DNA of 64,000 bases from Aricia agestis (taxonomy: Eukaryota > Arthropoda > Insecta > Lepidoptera > Lycaenidae), in assembly GCF_905147365.1 (NCBI RefSeq), contig NC_056415.1, forward strand, positions 13,968,001 to 14,032,000, in the 5' to 3' direction. Position numbers and translations under genes: made by a program. Position 1 is the first letter of the stretch; every line of letters begins with the position of its first letter. The notes under the pieces were generated by a model, which searched no databases, was not told where the DNA came from, and saw only the letters and a program-made list of their open reading frames with translations. This document shows positions 8,861-18,745 of this stretch, piece by piece.

Positions 8861-11800
8861 ATGGTTCAGAATATGGCGCAGTGGTCGATTGACCTTGCGC
8901 TTGTGTCGGAGCCGTACCGTGTGCTCCCCAGGGCTGACTGGTTTGGAGACGCGGACGGATTGGTAGCTCTCGTCTTCGGCCCCAGAGTCACGCCTCCCTC
9001 TTTTGGGAGCACGACCAAAGGCCATGGTTTCGTTGTTGCCAACATGGGGGCCCTCACTGTGGTGGGGGTGTACTTCTCCCCCAACCGGCCTCTGGCCGAG
9101 TTCGAGATGTTCTTAGGGCGGTTGACTCCCTACGTCGGAGGAGCGTCCGGTCCTGTACTCGTCGCCGGGGACTTCAATGCAAAGTCAACGCTTTGGGGTT
9201 CTCCGGCGACGAATGCAAGAGGCCGTGTGATGGCGGAATGGTTGGCGTCAACAGGTCTCGTAGTGGTCAACACCGGAAGCGACAGTACATGCGTCAGGCG
9301 ACAGGGCGAGTCAATTGTTGATCTGACGTTGGCGAGTCCCAGATTCGCGACACGCATTGTCGGATGGCATGTCTCCAAAGAGGAAACCCTCTCAGACCAC
9401 CGGTATATCCGGTTCGACGTATCCGCACACACGTCGGAATTGGGTCGCACATTTCCAGCAGGTGGCGGCCCAAGGTGGTCTCTGAGGCGGCTGAACAAGG
9501 ACCTGTTAGAAGAGGCAGCAATCGTCGCGTCCTGGTCTCGTCTTCCCTCCGATGATGTAGAGGAATGCGCAGAGTGGCTGAATGAGACGTTGCAGAACAT
9601 ATGCGACGCCTCTATGCCACGCGTTGGACCTCCTAAACCCCGACGCAACGCTTATTGGTGGCGCCCTGAAATGTGGGAACTCAGGCAAGAGTGCATAGCG
9701 GCCCGCCGTCGTTATACCCGCTACCGCAGGAGGAGGAACAGGTCACCGGAGGAAGAGGAGGCCATTTATGATACTTATCGCACGGTGCGGCAGACCCTGC
9801 GTGACCAAATCAAAGTGGCCAAGGCGGAGGCCTGGAAAGAATGGCTGCAGGCTTTGGACGCAGACCCATGGGGCAAACCCTACAAATGGGTGCGCCAAAA
9901 ACTGCGACCGCTGGGCCCTCCGATCACTCAGTGTCTCCGACCGGAACTTCGCGACAGAGTCATCTCGACCCTCTTTCCATCTGGGGTCGAGAGGAGTCCA
10001 CACGTGGAGACTCAACCGGAGGAGATATCTGACATCGAAGAGGTACCGCCAGTGACAGCGGCAGAATTAGCGGCGGCAGTCCACAAAATGGAAATTAAAA
10101 ACACGGCGCCTGGCCTTGACGGAGTTCCAGGACGAGTCTTGGCCCTGTCGCTAAAGCAGCTGGAGTCGCATATGCTGACCATCCTGACCAACTGCTTGGT
10201 CCAGGGTCGAGTACCAAGAAGATGGAAGACCGGGAAGCTAGTCCTTCTTCGGAAGGCTGGGCGTCCAGAAGAGGATCCTTCTGCGTACCGCCCCATCGTT
10301 TTGCTAGACGAGGTCTGCAAAATCCTCGAGCGGGTGCTCGTTGCGCGTCTCGTCAACCATCTCGAGAGCGTCGGGCCAGACCTGAGCGAGAACCAGTTTG
10401 GATTTCGCTCAGGCCGATCAACGATTGGGGCGGTTGCCCGTTTAAGGGACATCGCAGAGGATGAGGTTTCCCGGGGTGGGGTAGTGCTGGCGGTGTCGTT
10501 AGACATATCCAACGCCTTTAACTCCCTGCCCTGGGGGACGATCAAAGCCGGATTGAGACACCACGGCGTTCCGAGGTACCTGCGCTGCACCATTAGCAGT
10601 TACCTGTCGGAACGCTCCGTGCAATTCCCGACCCAGGACAGCTGGGAAGAATGGGAAGTAGATTGCGGAGTTCCACAGGGGTCGGCTGCAGGTCCGACCC
10701 TGTGGAATATTGGATTTGACCCCGTGCTCAGGGGCATCAACCTTCGCGGCGCAGAGGTCATTTGCTACGCTGACGACACCGAAGTTGTCTGTTGTGGCAG
10801 GACCTACCGCGAAGCATTGATCCTGGCGACTGCAGCGGTCGCGCAAGTGGTCCGCCGGATCCGCGCCCTGGGCCTCACCGTCGCACTCGGAAAATCTGAG
10901 GCTCTATTCTTTCATGGGCCGAGGAATCCGCCGCCGCCTGATATGGCCGTGGTGGTGAGCGGCACGAGAATTAACGTCACCCGGAACATGACGTACTTGG
11001 GTATGACATTGGACGGAAGGTGGTCCTTTAAGGAACATTTCCGCCGGCTCTCCGAAAGGGTCTCTAGGTCAGCAGGAGGCCTGGCGTCACTCCTCCCGAA
11101 TCTCGGGGGGCCGAGCATCGGATGCCGGCGGCTGTATATGGGGGTCATACGGTCAATGACCATGTATGGCTCGCCGATCTGGGCCAACCATCTTTCGCCC
11201 CAAAACCGGACTATACTTGGCAGGTTGCAGCGGTTGATGGCTACCCGAGCAGTGCGTGGATACCGCACAGTATCAAAGGATGCGGCATGCCTGCTCGCGG
11301 GAAGCATCCCGTGGGACCTAGACGCTCGAGCCCTCGCCGACGTATATTGGCGTTGCGCAGCTGTCCGCGCGGAGGGTGGCAACCCTCTTCCGGACGCCGT
11401 ACGTCGGTGGAGGAACTCAGCAGAAGAGAGGGCGATTGACCTCTGGGCAGAACGGCTCGAGGAACCGACCGTTAGCATTGCCCTAGTGACGGCGATCCGC
11501 CCCATATTCAGAGAATGGATCAAACGCACACATGGTGCGCTATCCTTTCACCTCACGCAGATGCTGACCGGGCACGGTTGCTTCGGTCGGTATCTGTGTG
11601 AAATAGCGCGTAGTGAGGTCACCACAGAGTGCCACCACTGTGGAGAGGAACGGGACACGGCCGAGCACACCATCACGGCCTGTCCCGCCTGGGCGACACA
11701 ACGCGCGGCTCTAACTGCCGCTATCGGCGAGGACGCGACTCTCCCAGCCCTCTGCAGGGCCTTGGTCGAGAGCGGAGAAAAGTGGTCTGCGGTCGAGACG

Positions 11801-11923
11801 TTCGCACATAGCGTCATCTCGACCAAAGAGGAGGCCGAGCGCATAAGGGAGCTAGAGGCGCACGACCACCGGCGAAGACGGCCAAGGCGAAGACGTCGCA
11901 ACGGACGCGACATTCCGCCTTAG
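8861..11923 (+). CDS. R1-like LINE ORF2: endonuclease-reverse transcriptase
   Basis: From the first ATG the product is 1020 aa. The frame is open from 8720, however, and the residues before that ATG (FIQVNLNHCARAQDL) already match the usual start of R1-type endonucleases, so translation probably begins upstream within the ORF1 overlap. Landmarks: endonuclease VAGDFNAKSTLWG (near residue 103) and LSDHRYIRFDV. The reverse transcriptase has FNSLPWGTIKAGL, CGVPQGSAAGPTLWN and the catalytic CYADDTEVV box (near residue 634). The C-terminal CCHC is CHHCGEERDTAEHTITAC. The protein nicks target DNA and copies the element RNA by target-primed reverse transcription (family knowledge). All catalytic motifs look intact and no stop is seen. 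The tail is Arg-rich (RRRRPRRRRR). Confidence 0.9.
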   Translation: MVQNMAQWSIDLALVSEPYRVLPRADWFGDADGLVALVFGPRVTPPSFGSTTKGHGFVVANMGALTVVGVYFSPNRPLAEFEMFLGRLTPYVGGASGPVLVAGDFNAKSTLWGSPATNARGRVMAEWLASTGLVVVNTGSDSTCVRRQGESIVDLTLASPRFATRIVGWHVSKEETLSDHRYIRFDVSAHTSELGRTFPAGGGPRWSLRRLNKDLLEEAAIVASWSRLPSDDVEECAEWLNETLQNICDASMPRVGPPKPRRNAYWWRPEMWELRQECIAARRRYTRYRRRRNRSPEEEEAIYDTYRTVRQTLRDQIKVAKAEAWKEWLQALDADPWGKPYKWVRQKLRPLGPPITQCLRPELRDRVISTLFPSGVERSPHVETQPEEISDIEEVPPVTAAELAAAVHKMEIKNTAPGLDGVPGRVLALSLKQLESHMLTILTNCLVQGRVPRRWKTGKLVLLRKAGRPEEDPSAYRPIVLLDEVCKILERVLVARLVNHLESVGPDLSENQFGFRSGRSTIGAVARLRDIAEDEVSRGGVVLAVSLDISNAFNSLPWGTIKAGLRHHGVPRYLRCTISSYLSERSVQFPTQDSWEEWEVDCGVPQGSAAGPTLWNIGFDPVLRGINLRGAEVICYADDTEVVCCGRTYREALILATAAVAQVVRRIRALGLTVALGKSEALFFHGPRNPPPPDMAVVVSGTRINVTRNMTYLGMTLDGRWSFKEHFRRLSERVSRSAGGLASLLPNLGGPSIGCRRLYMGVIRSMTMYGSPIWANHLSPQNRTILGRLQRLMATRAVRGYRTVSKDAACLLAGSIPWDLDARALADVYWRCAAVRAEGGNPLPDAVRRWRNSAEERAIDLWAERLEEPTVSIALVTAIRPIFREWIKRTHGALSFHLTQMLTGHGCFGRYLCEIARSEVTTECHHCGEERDTAEHTITACPAWATQRAALTAAIGEDATLPALCRALVESGEKWSAVETFAHSVISTKEEAERIRELEAHDHRRRRPRRRRRNGRDIPP

Positions 11924-12339
11924 CCAGGGAACTCGGGGTGACGGTATGGGGATGCCGCCACTCATTGCACTGAGTCCCCGAGAGAGTCGCGATGCGCGTT
12001 GTGTTCCTGCGCATCGCGACACAAAGAAGACGACCGGCCTATGCAAGCCCCCCATGTGGGGCCTCTGTTCGGCGTAGGGGGACAAGAAACCCCAACAGTG
12101 TGGGCCTGCTTTGGGTGAGCAGGCAAGCGCGGACGGAAGTCACGGAAGACATGTAATAGGCCCTCGCGTCTCCGTCCTGCGCGAAAGTAGGAACACGGTC
12201 GGGTTTTAGTGGGTACAGCTGCGGCCACTTACCATCTCTTCGGCCGTAGCAAGTCCCACATACCCCGGTGGTCCTTCCCCAACGCTACCGGGGATGTGTA
12301 ATAGCATTTCCCGACGAAAAAAAAAAAAAAAAAAAAAAA

Positions 12340-12354
12340 GGGTAGTGGCGCGGT
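12340..12354. repeat. Target-site duplication, right copy
   Basis: GGGTAGTGGCGCGGT directly after the poly(A) tail of the R1-like element. Identical to 5998-6012. After it, LINE-A resumes. Confidence 0.9.
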
Positions 12355-12384
12355 ATGCTCTGAGCATTTATGTTTACATCATCA

Positions 12385-12863
12385 AATCTACTAATTTCTA
12401 TGTTGATTAAATATCGAAAATCAAGCCATGTTATATTCTATTGTATCACAAATCTTATTTATTGTCTAATTATTAACTAAATTAGCACATACAAAGTCAA
12501 GCCATCGGTAAAATAACAAAAATTTTAGTAAAAAAATATAAACGTACCGATCCAAGGACAAACTTTTTTAAATTTCTTCACTTTTTTGACGGACTATAAA
12601 TTAATTTAAAAAAAAGCAAATTGGTCGAAAAATTTGACCAATATATCGATATTTTTTTCGCGATATATCGAGACCGATATTGATATTTTTTCAAATATCG
12701 ATGTATCGATATATCGATATTTTCTTTCAATTTCGACATCCCTATTATACGACACTTTGACAGTTTATGTACCTCGGAGAACCGGAACATAAAATGGCGG
12801 ACCGGCCACAGTATTTTGATTTGGTAGAGACCATTATGCTGCGTCCACTTATAAAAGTCAATG
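12385..12863. repeat. Right copy of the 479-bp duplication
   Basis: Pairs with 2105-2583. It begins directly where LINE-A ends at its truncated 5' side. It is followed by CTTTAAAG, which in the left copy occurs only after the inserted MITE block (2757), so this copy preserves the uninterrupted arrangement. Confidence 0.8.
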
Positions 12864-13150
12864 CTTTAAAGTCATTCGGTGGACGGTGACTGACATGTGT
12901 TTTGTCTATGGACTATCAACTATGGTATGCGGCACGTGCCGACTGGACGTCAAAAAAAGAGTGCTGCTGCCACGTATCATACGTCTCTTTTTACCACGCA
13001 GTGTTACTGATAGTGACATCTCTCTTGCTCAGGCCTTTGTTTCTCTATTCCGCTAGGTATATTAACTTTATGGTCACAATATGGTCACAACCATAAACTT
13101 ATAATGCATAGACGAACAAAGAGTGCGACTTGCGAGAGAAAAGAAAATCC
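12864..13150. other. Unassigned non-coding stretch
   Basis: No gene, RNA or repeat structure was recognised apart from short motifs such as GGCACGTGCC (about 12942) and repeated ATGGTCACAA near 13071-13090. Confidence 0.4.
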
Positions 13151-13481
13151 TTTTTTTTTATGAAATAAGGGGGCAAACGAGCAAACGGGTCACCTGATGG
13201 AAAGCAACTTCCGTCGCCCATGGACACTCGCAGCATCAGAAGAGCTGCGGGTGCGTTGCCGGCCTTTTAAGAGGGAATAGGGTAACAGGGGAGGGTAGGG
13301 ATGGGAAGGGGAGGGAATAGGGGAGGGTAGGGAAGGAAATAGGGTAGGGGATTGGGCCTCCGGTAAACTCACTCACTCGGGGAAACACAGCGCAAGCGCT
13401 GTTTCACGCCGGTTTTCTGTGAGAACGTGGTATTTCTCCGGTCGAGCCGGCCCATTCGTGCCGAAGCATGGCTCTCCCACG
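13151..13481 (-). mobile_element. SINE-like element, copy 1
   Basis: Read on the minus strand it starts CGTGGGAGAGCCATGCTTCG, passes GGGCCGGCTCGACCGG (a possible tRNA-type B box), a pyrimidine-rich (CCCTATTCCCTTCC)n region of variable length, then AAAAGGCCGGCAACGCACC..., and ends TTCCATCAGGTGACCCG...TTATTTCATAAAAAAAA. Full relatives lie at 21969 and 36045. The last ~120 bp matches the end of the CR1/Zenon-like LINE at 33430-34685. Confidence 0.75.
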
Positions 13482-14085
13482 TTAAAAATATAATCGAATT
13501 ATATTTCGATGATTAATCGAAATATAATTCGATTTATCAAATCATCCTACGACATATACATTATACAATGCAACAATAGGCTACTTGACCTATATTCAAT
13601 TTCATTGAACAAATGCATATTTCTAGTATAACTTGGCCTAGGAAACCGCATTTCACCTTTATCATCAAATAAAAGCTTATGATTGATAAATAAAGTTTGA
13701 AAATATGATGATTTTATGAAAATAGGATTTGTACTGACGAAAACGCTTTTGCGGTACTTCCGATTTGGATGTGACGTCATCAGACTCGTAATTTAATACC
13801 TTTTATTTATCGCGCTCGTTATAATATAATGTAAGTTTATTTGTACATAAATAATAAGAATAAGCCTAGAAAGATTTGTAAAATATATTTTCTTGAATAA
13901 TTCAAATAAAACATCAGTCTTATATAATATTATCTCCATTTATTGTAGACGGGAAATGAAATGGCCAAAAGTTTTCAACATTACAAATGATTTCTAATTT
14001 CTTATTCAATTCTTTCATAATTTTTGGGCACTTTAAGACGCGTACATTTAGCACATAAAAAAATGTTCAATAAAAGAGTTTAAAA
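13482..14085. other. AT-rich intergenic stretch without recognised features
   Basis: Contains a short palindrome (AATATAATTCGATT-type, about 13487-13540) but no convincing gene or transposon structure. Confidence 0.4.
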
Positions 14086-14093
14086 TTAGTGTC

Positions 14094-14185
14094 CGACCGA
14101 AACTGGTTTTTCAGCCGAAACCGAAACCGAACTTTCGGCCTTACTCTCAGTTTCGGCCGAAACCGAAACCGAATTCGAAACTAGG
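14094..14185. repeat. GCCGAAACCGAAACCGAA-type repeat
   Basis: Tandem GCCGAAACCGAAACCGAA motifs with the edge GTGTCCGACCGAAACTGG. A related block with edge GGTCGGTCACTA lies at 21059-21180. The two may be ends of one large composite insertion, but this is not shown. Confidence 0.5.
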
Positions 14186-15094
14186 TAAAACATTTAAAAT
14201 TACGATTATTTACTGAAAGGAGAACACCCAAACTCCATAGAAAATTAGTAATTACCCAAGTCCCGGCACAGAAGAAATGTATCTCAGTTATTTGTTTATT
14301 TTATGTGTAACATTTTTTGATAGGCGTGTTTGCCACAGGATGTGGATAAGATAGAAAAAAAATGCTTTTAGATTTTTTCAGGCGCTAATTGAAAATTACA
14401 TTACGTTGAACATATCGACTCCAAAATGTTATAAAACAGTAATGAATTATGTTTCTAAAATACTTAATTATTATAATAATAATAAATCTTTATTTTTCAA
14501 TAAAATCACATACAGTGTGAGGCATCCCCATTAACCCTCGGTTGGTCGCGAGGGGTCTTCAAAAGCCCGGAGTTTGCGAAATCGAGAAAAAACTATATTT
14601 AAATTAATCGTAGCAACTCCGCTCTTTAGGTAGCTTCCTAAAAGGAATTATATTTCGATATAATTGCCACTAATCTGAGCTCGCGTACATGTATTATGTG
14701 TTACAGATGTGTTTATTCACGCTGGGGTCTTTAAAGACCCCAGGTGACCAACCGCGTAACTAAATTCGATTTGATATTTTCATACAGTTTTCACACCGAA
14801 ATGGATTTATTTTGTGATTTTCCTTATATTTTAATTGTAAACCAATTAAAATGTTCGTGTGTTAATCCTTATTGTTTTATATTGCATACAAGAAGTTTTA
14901 GACGCACTTTTCCAGAAATGAAAATTTTGCTATGTAGACCAAAATGATGATGATTATTTTTTGGTGATGATTAGAAACTAATTGTCGGTATATTTACCAT
15001 ACGTTTAAAGTATTAGAACAGGAAAATGTTTTAAATATATAAGGTTTTTTTGCTGAAAACTTGTCAATGTTTAACATTAAATAGTTTATATGTT

Positions 15095-15268
15095 TGTGGC
15101 GGTACCCACAATTCGCCTAACATTCCTGCATCGCACTATCAAAGTTTTCTAAAGTGCGTCGGTATACATACGACAGCTGAAATGTATCACGTGGGCTTCG
15201 GCCTGACCGAGCATAACACCTCGCTCGGTCGGAAGATCTTCCTTTGGCCGCCACTCATTATTCCCACA
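15095..15268 (+). repeat. 5' LTR of the mini LTR element
   Basis: TGTGGCGGTACCCACAATTC ... TTATTCCCACA. It contains an internal inverted CCTGACCGAGC / GCTCGGTCGG motif. It differs from the 3' LTR at few sites (CGTGGGCTTCGG versus CGCGGGCTTAGG; ATAACACC versus ATACCACC). Confidence 0.8.
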
Positions 15269-15611
15269 TTGGTGACCCTCGACAGAACACGCCTCCATCA
15301 TCATCACTCCTCGCCCCTCCGCACCGCGCCAGCCAGCATCGCCTCATCGGGTACATCGTCCACTAGCCGCAATGTACCGCGGCCTGGGCGACTCCACACC
15401 GGCACCATCGGGCTTTCTCACTACACCGACCGGTCAGCAAGCAGAGCACATCTCTCCTGGTCAGCACGTAGCATCGGCCCCCGCACGGCAGCTATCCGAC
15501 TCACTGGATCCCGTGCAGCAGCTTACAGTTCCGACTCACTGGAACTCACTGGCACTGGCGACTCAAGCGACAAAACTTCAAGATTCGACCTCCGGTCTTC
15601 GGGGGGAGTGA

Positions 15612-15786
15612 TGTGGCGGTACCCACAATTCGCCTAACATTCCTGCATCGCACTATCAAAGTTTTCTAAAGTGCGTCGGTATACATACGACAGCTGAAAT
15701 GTATCACGCGGGCTTAGGCCTGACCGAGCATACCACCTCGCTCGGTCGGAAGTTCTTCCTTTGTGGCGGCCACGCTTATTCCCACA
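15612..15786 (+). repeat. 3' LTR of the mini LTR element
   Basis: Second copy of the 5' LTR. It retains GTGGCGGCCACGCTTATTCC near the 3' end, where the 5' copy reads TGGCCGCCACTCATTATTCC. Confidence 0.8.
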
Positions 15787-16257
15787 GTTATTTGGACTTA
15801 GCTTTTTAAATTTCAATCTAAGCTATAAGAAATTTACCTGTTATTTTAGTTACCTACACGTTTTACCACAATTTTAAAATAATGTTGTTTTGTTTTTTAA
15901 TTTTCCCAACTCACGGTTTTCACTTGAAATTTTTTGACTTCTATTTTTAATTTGGAAGTTTTGGTTATAAGTATTAAAAAAATAATTAATCTTTTGATTA
16001 AATCTGATTAACATTGAATTAAATAACAATAATTTACAGAAAAAAGTAAAGAAATATATAAATTTATGCCATTTTTATGTCATTTAATTTTCGGGCTTTC
16101 AAAGACCCCAGGTGACCAACGGCGTTATTTTAAAAGCGCGACCAACCGAAGGTTAAGCTTATGATTACTTGTGTTTTATTATTATATTATCTTTTTTATA
16201 TAAGTACATAGGGAAAATAAACAGAATGACAAAATTTAGTGAAAATAAGTAAACAGG

Positions 16258-16510
16258 GCATGGGCGCCGGCAGAAATAATTTCCAAGGGGTGCAGATTTT
16301 AGTTTTTTTTTCTTTTCCTTTTTACGAACAACAGTGACTCTATTTACGTCAACAGAATATATTATACATATTTTAGCGCCGAAACATTACGAACTATCTT
16401 TGTACGGCTTCCAACTATTGCTTTTTATTTCAATAATTCCTGTTGATCCCGAGATTCCCAAGGGGAAGGCAAGTGCATCACCTGGCACCGCCCTGCCGGC
16501 GCCCATGATA
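16258..16510. mobile_element. Possible short TIR element (CATGGGCGCCGGCAG ends)
   Basis: CATGGGCGCCGGCAG near 16259 is mirrored by CTGCCGGCGCCCATG near 16494-16508. AAGGGG-type motifs lie inside both arms. No target duplication was resolved. Confidence 0.45.
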
Positions 16511-17040
16511 CAGGCTGTAACAAAAATAAGTGATAATACTTTAGGGTGTGTACGTGTTCCTTGTAGAGAGTTCATTGTAAATGACTTTTAGCAGACAGAA
16601 TTTGTAGTACCTACCTTTATTCTTAAAAGGAAAAAGTAAGTGTTTTTGTATGTTTAGTGATTGTTTAAAACATTTCATAAAAGTAATTTAAACTAAAATT
16701 GTTAGGTACGCCTGAAAATAATAAAATAGCAATTTTTTACTTAAGCCACTTTTTGCGGCAATAACACATATACATTTCTTTTACTAATAAAGTATACAAA
16801 AAACTGAGATACCTTACTTTTGTGCCGGACCTTGGGCTTTTTTGGGTGTTCGTCTTTATTGATTTTTGACATAAATTACAACTTTTTAAACTAAAGAAAA
16901 AGTACCGCATTGAATTTTTTACTTTTTGCGACATTTCTTAAAATAAATATTATCATCTACTTAATATTAGCGTCTAATATTATGTTCTCTAGAATTTTTT
17001 TTGTACTATATTCCGTTTTTATACGATTCCAAGTAGGTGC

Positions 17041-18725
17041 CACCAAGAAATTGAACGCGCTTAGCGCACACTAAACCGGTTCTAAAGTAAACGTATAAAC
17101 ACGTTTGTAACACTCAATTGCATTTCACCAACATAACCTTAACTCGTTCACAGCAAATCCGATTTTTATCTTCTGAACGCCCAATATTCGAGTTATAACT
17201 TCATAAAACACACTTAAGTCCTGTGAGTGTAGTGTCATGACAGATCGAAAAACATAGACGAAAAACTTTATAGCAGTGGCAACACTGCTAACAAGTTTTT
17301 TGTCTATGTTTTGGACTATGGGGATTTCCCACTAAATTTAGTGGGAAAAAATAAATTTAGTGGGTTTTTTAGGGGGTAAAATATTTTGGGGATATTATTG
17401 AGGGTTTTTGAAGAATGGAATATATTTTTTAATAACAACCTTAAAGTGGCTTTCGGATCTTTGCCGCGAGCGACCGCGACGGATGAAAATTCAAACGAAA
17501 TGTCACTTTATGACATAGGCTTTAGGTTTCATTTTACTCAACCACTAGCTTTTACGCCGCCGCCGCGCGCCGGCGGCAGCATGGGTCGCCAGTACGCAAA
17601 TGTCATTAGAAAATGATACCTATATTCTATGTCATAAAGTAGCATTTTATTTCAATTTCTTACCGGTCGCAGTCGCTCGCGACAAATATCCGAAAGCCAT
17701 CTTTAAGATGGAATTGCCACACTAAGCACATGTCTCTTCTTTTGAGTCGTACCAGCTGAAGGTGTATTTCAGCGTTTTACGCGCTTAGTAGAACACACCC
17801 CAAGTAATTTTAAATATTTTGATTTTTTGGGGAGTTTTGCTTGAAATTTAGTGGGTTTTCAAGTTGCTTTAGGGGGAAAATGTTTTGAATAGTTGGCAGC
17901 ACTGCTTGTTAGGATGACAGTTTTCACAGATGCGTTTGGGGAACTTAATTATTGGTTTTGCTATTTTGTTAATAAAACAACGTGACAAGGCTCCAAGATG
18001 ATAAAAACAAATAAAAATCATCGTGTGACGTAACGTAAACGTAGATTCATTAATCGCGATTAAAAGAAGAATGTGAAATCTATTTAAAACATAACGAGAT
18101 TTACGTCGCCATATAAACGCGTTCATTGTTCAATGAGAACTCAGTTTAATAAAACGAAGTTTTAAGTGTGATTGGCGAAATTCCCCTTAATGTATTACAA
18201 AGAAGGATTACCCTAAGAAACAAGAGCAGAAATTACTTCAAGTCATTTTATTTAGGTGCAATTTTACCTAAGAAATAGGACGCGTTTAGTGTACATACTA
18301 AATCGGTTCTAAACGTATTTAAACGCATTTATAGCACCAAATTGCATTTCACCAACAACGTTCACAACAAATCCGAGTTTTATCTTCAGAATGTCCAATG
18401 TTGTACAGTTAAACTTCATAAAAGCCGTTGAAGTGCAGCTAATCGAAAATCATAGACGAAAACAAGATGACAGTTTTGATAGATGCGTTTGGGTAGCATA
18501 AGTATAGTTTCTTGCTTTTTTGTTGATTAAATAACGTAACTAGACTCCAAAATGATAAAACCATGTAAAATCATCGCGTGCCGTCACATAACCTTTGATT
18601 TATTAATCGTGATTAAGATTATGAAATCCATTTGAAACAAAACGAGATTTACATCCCTGTAGGTACGCGTTTAATGAGAACTAAGTTTTATAAAACAAAG
18701 TTGTGTGATGGTGGTGAAATCCTCC
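17041..18725. repeat. Diverged tandem duplication of a ~0.45-kb non-coding unit
   Basis: Unit A is 17041-17240 plus 17905-18190; unit B is 18280-18725. Shared landmarks in the same order are CGCGCTTAG/CGCGTTTAG, CGGTTCTAAA, AATTGCATTTCACCAACA, CAAATCCGA, CATAGACGAAAA, GATGACAGTTTT, GATGCGTTTGGG, AACGAGATTTAC and TGAGAACT. Unit A is interrupted by about 660 bp (17241-17904) that includes a MITE. Confidence 0.6.
17441..17706. mobile_element. TTAA-flanked MITE with GGCTTTCGG inverted repeats
   Basis: TTAA at 17441-17444 and 17703-17706. Inward are inverted arms AAGTGGCTTTCGGATCTTTG and (reverse complement) AAGATGGCTTTCGGATATTT, then CGCGAGCGAC and a TATGACATAG block on both sides. TTAA boundaries point to piggyBac-type mobilisation. 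Non-coding. Confidence 0.65.
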
Positions 18726-18745
18726 CTTAGACTGAAAACAACATC

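Larger units (their letters stand above)
6013..12339 (+). mobile_element. Intact-looking R1-clade-like non-LTR retrotransposon inside LINE-A
   Basis: 6.3-kb element with about 400 bp of 5'UTR (6013-6416), ORF1 (6417-8801), ORF2 (to 11923), about 390 bp of 3'UTR and a poly(A) tail of about 23 A (12317-12339). It is flanked by identical 15-bp target duplications, GGGTAGTGGCGCGGT, at 5998-6012 and 12340-12354. A two-ORF layout with overlapping frames, three CCHC knuckles in ORF1 and a C-terminal CCHC in ORF2 fits the R1/TRAS/SART group. The target is not 28S rDNA or TTAGG telomere repeats. GC content is clearly higher than in the surroundings. Confidence 0.88.
15095..15786 (+). mobile_element. 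Mini LTR retrotransposon (TRIM-like), 692 bp
   Basis: Two direct LTRs: 15095-15268 (174 bp) and 15612-15786 (175 bp), about 96% identical by eye, each starting TGTGGCGG and ending TTCCCACA. The 5' LTR is followed by TTGGTGACCC (candidate tRNA primer-binding site). The 3' LTR is preceded by CGGGGGGAGTGATG (polypurine tract). The internal region is only 343 bp and encodes no gag-pol, so the element is non-autonomous. No clean target duplication was seen at the outer edges. Confidence 0.8.
14531..16156. mobile_element. TTAA-flanked piggyBac-like non-autonomous element
   Basis: Both ends carry TTAA (14531-14534 and 16153-16156), followed inward by inverted CCCTCGGTTGGTCGCG (left) and CCTTCGGTTGGTCGCG (right, reverse complement). 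TTAA duplications are the hallmark of piggyBac (family knowledge). A subterminal motif (GGGTCTTTAAAGACCCCAGG near 14725, TTTCAAAGACCCCAGGTGAC near 16097) recurs next to the ends. No transposase was recognised. The interior has been invaded by the mini LTR element at 15095-15786. Confidence 0.7.

Noticed and set aside
6831..11913. Numerous antisense and out-of-frame ORFs of 60-240 aa within the R1-like element
   Set aside because: They shadow the two real retrotransposon ORFs in GC-rich sequence and contain no recognisable domain.
15050..15637. 195-aa plus-strand ORF across the mini LTR element
   Set aside because: It spans the 5' LTR, primer-binding site and internal region of a non-coding LTR element and matches no gag or pol motif.
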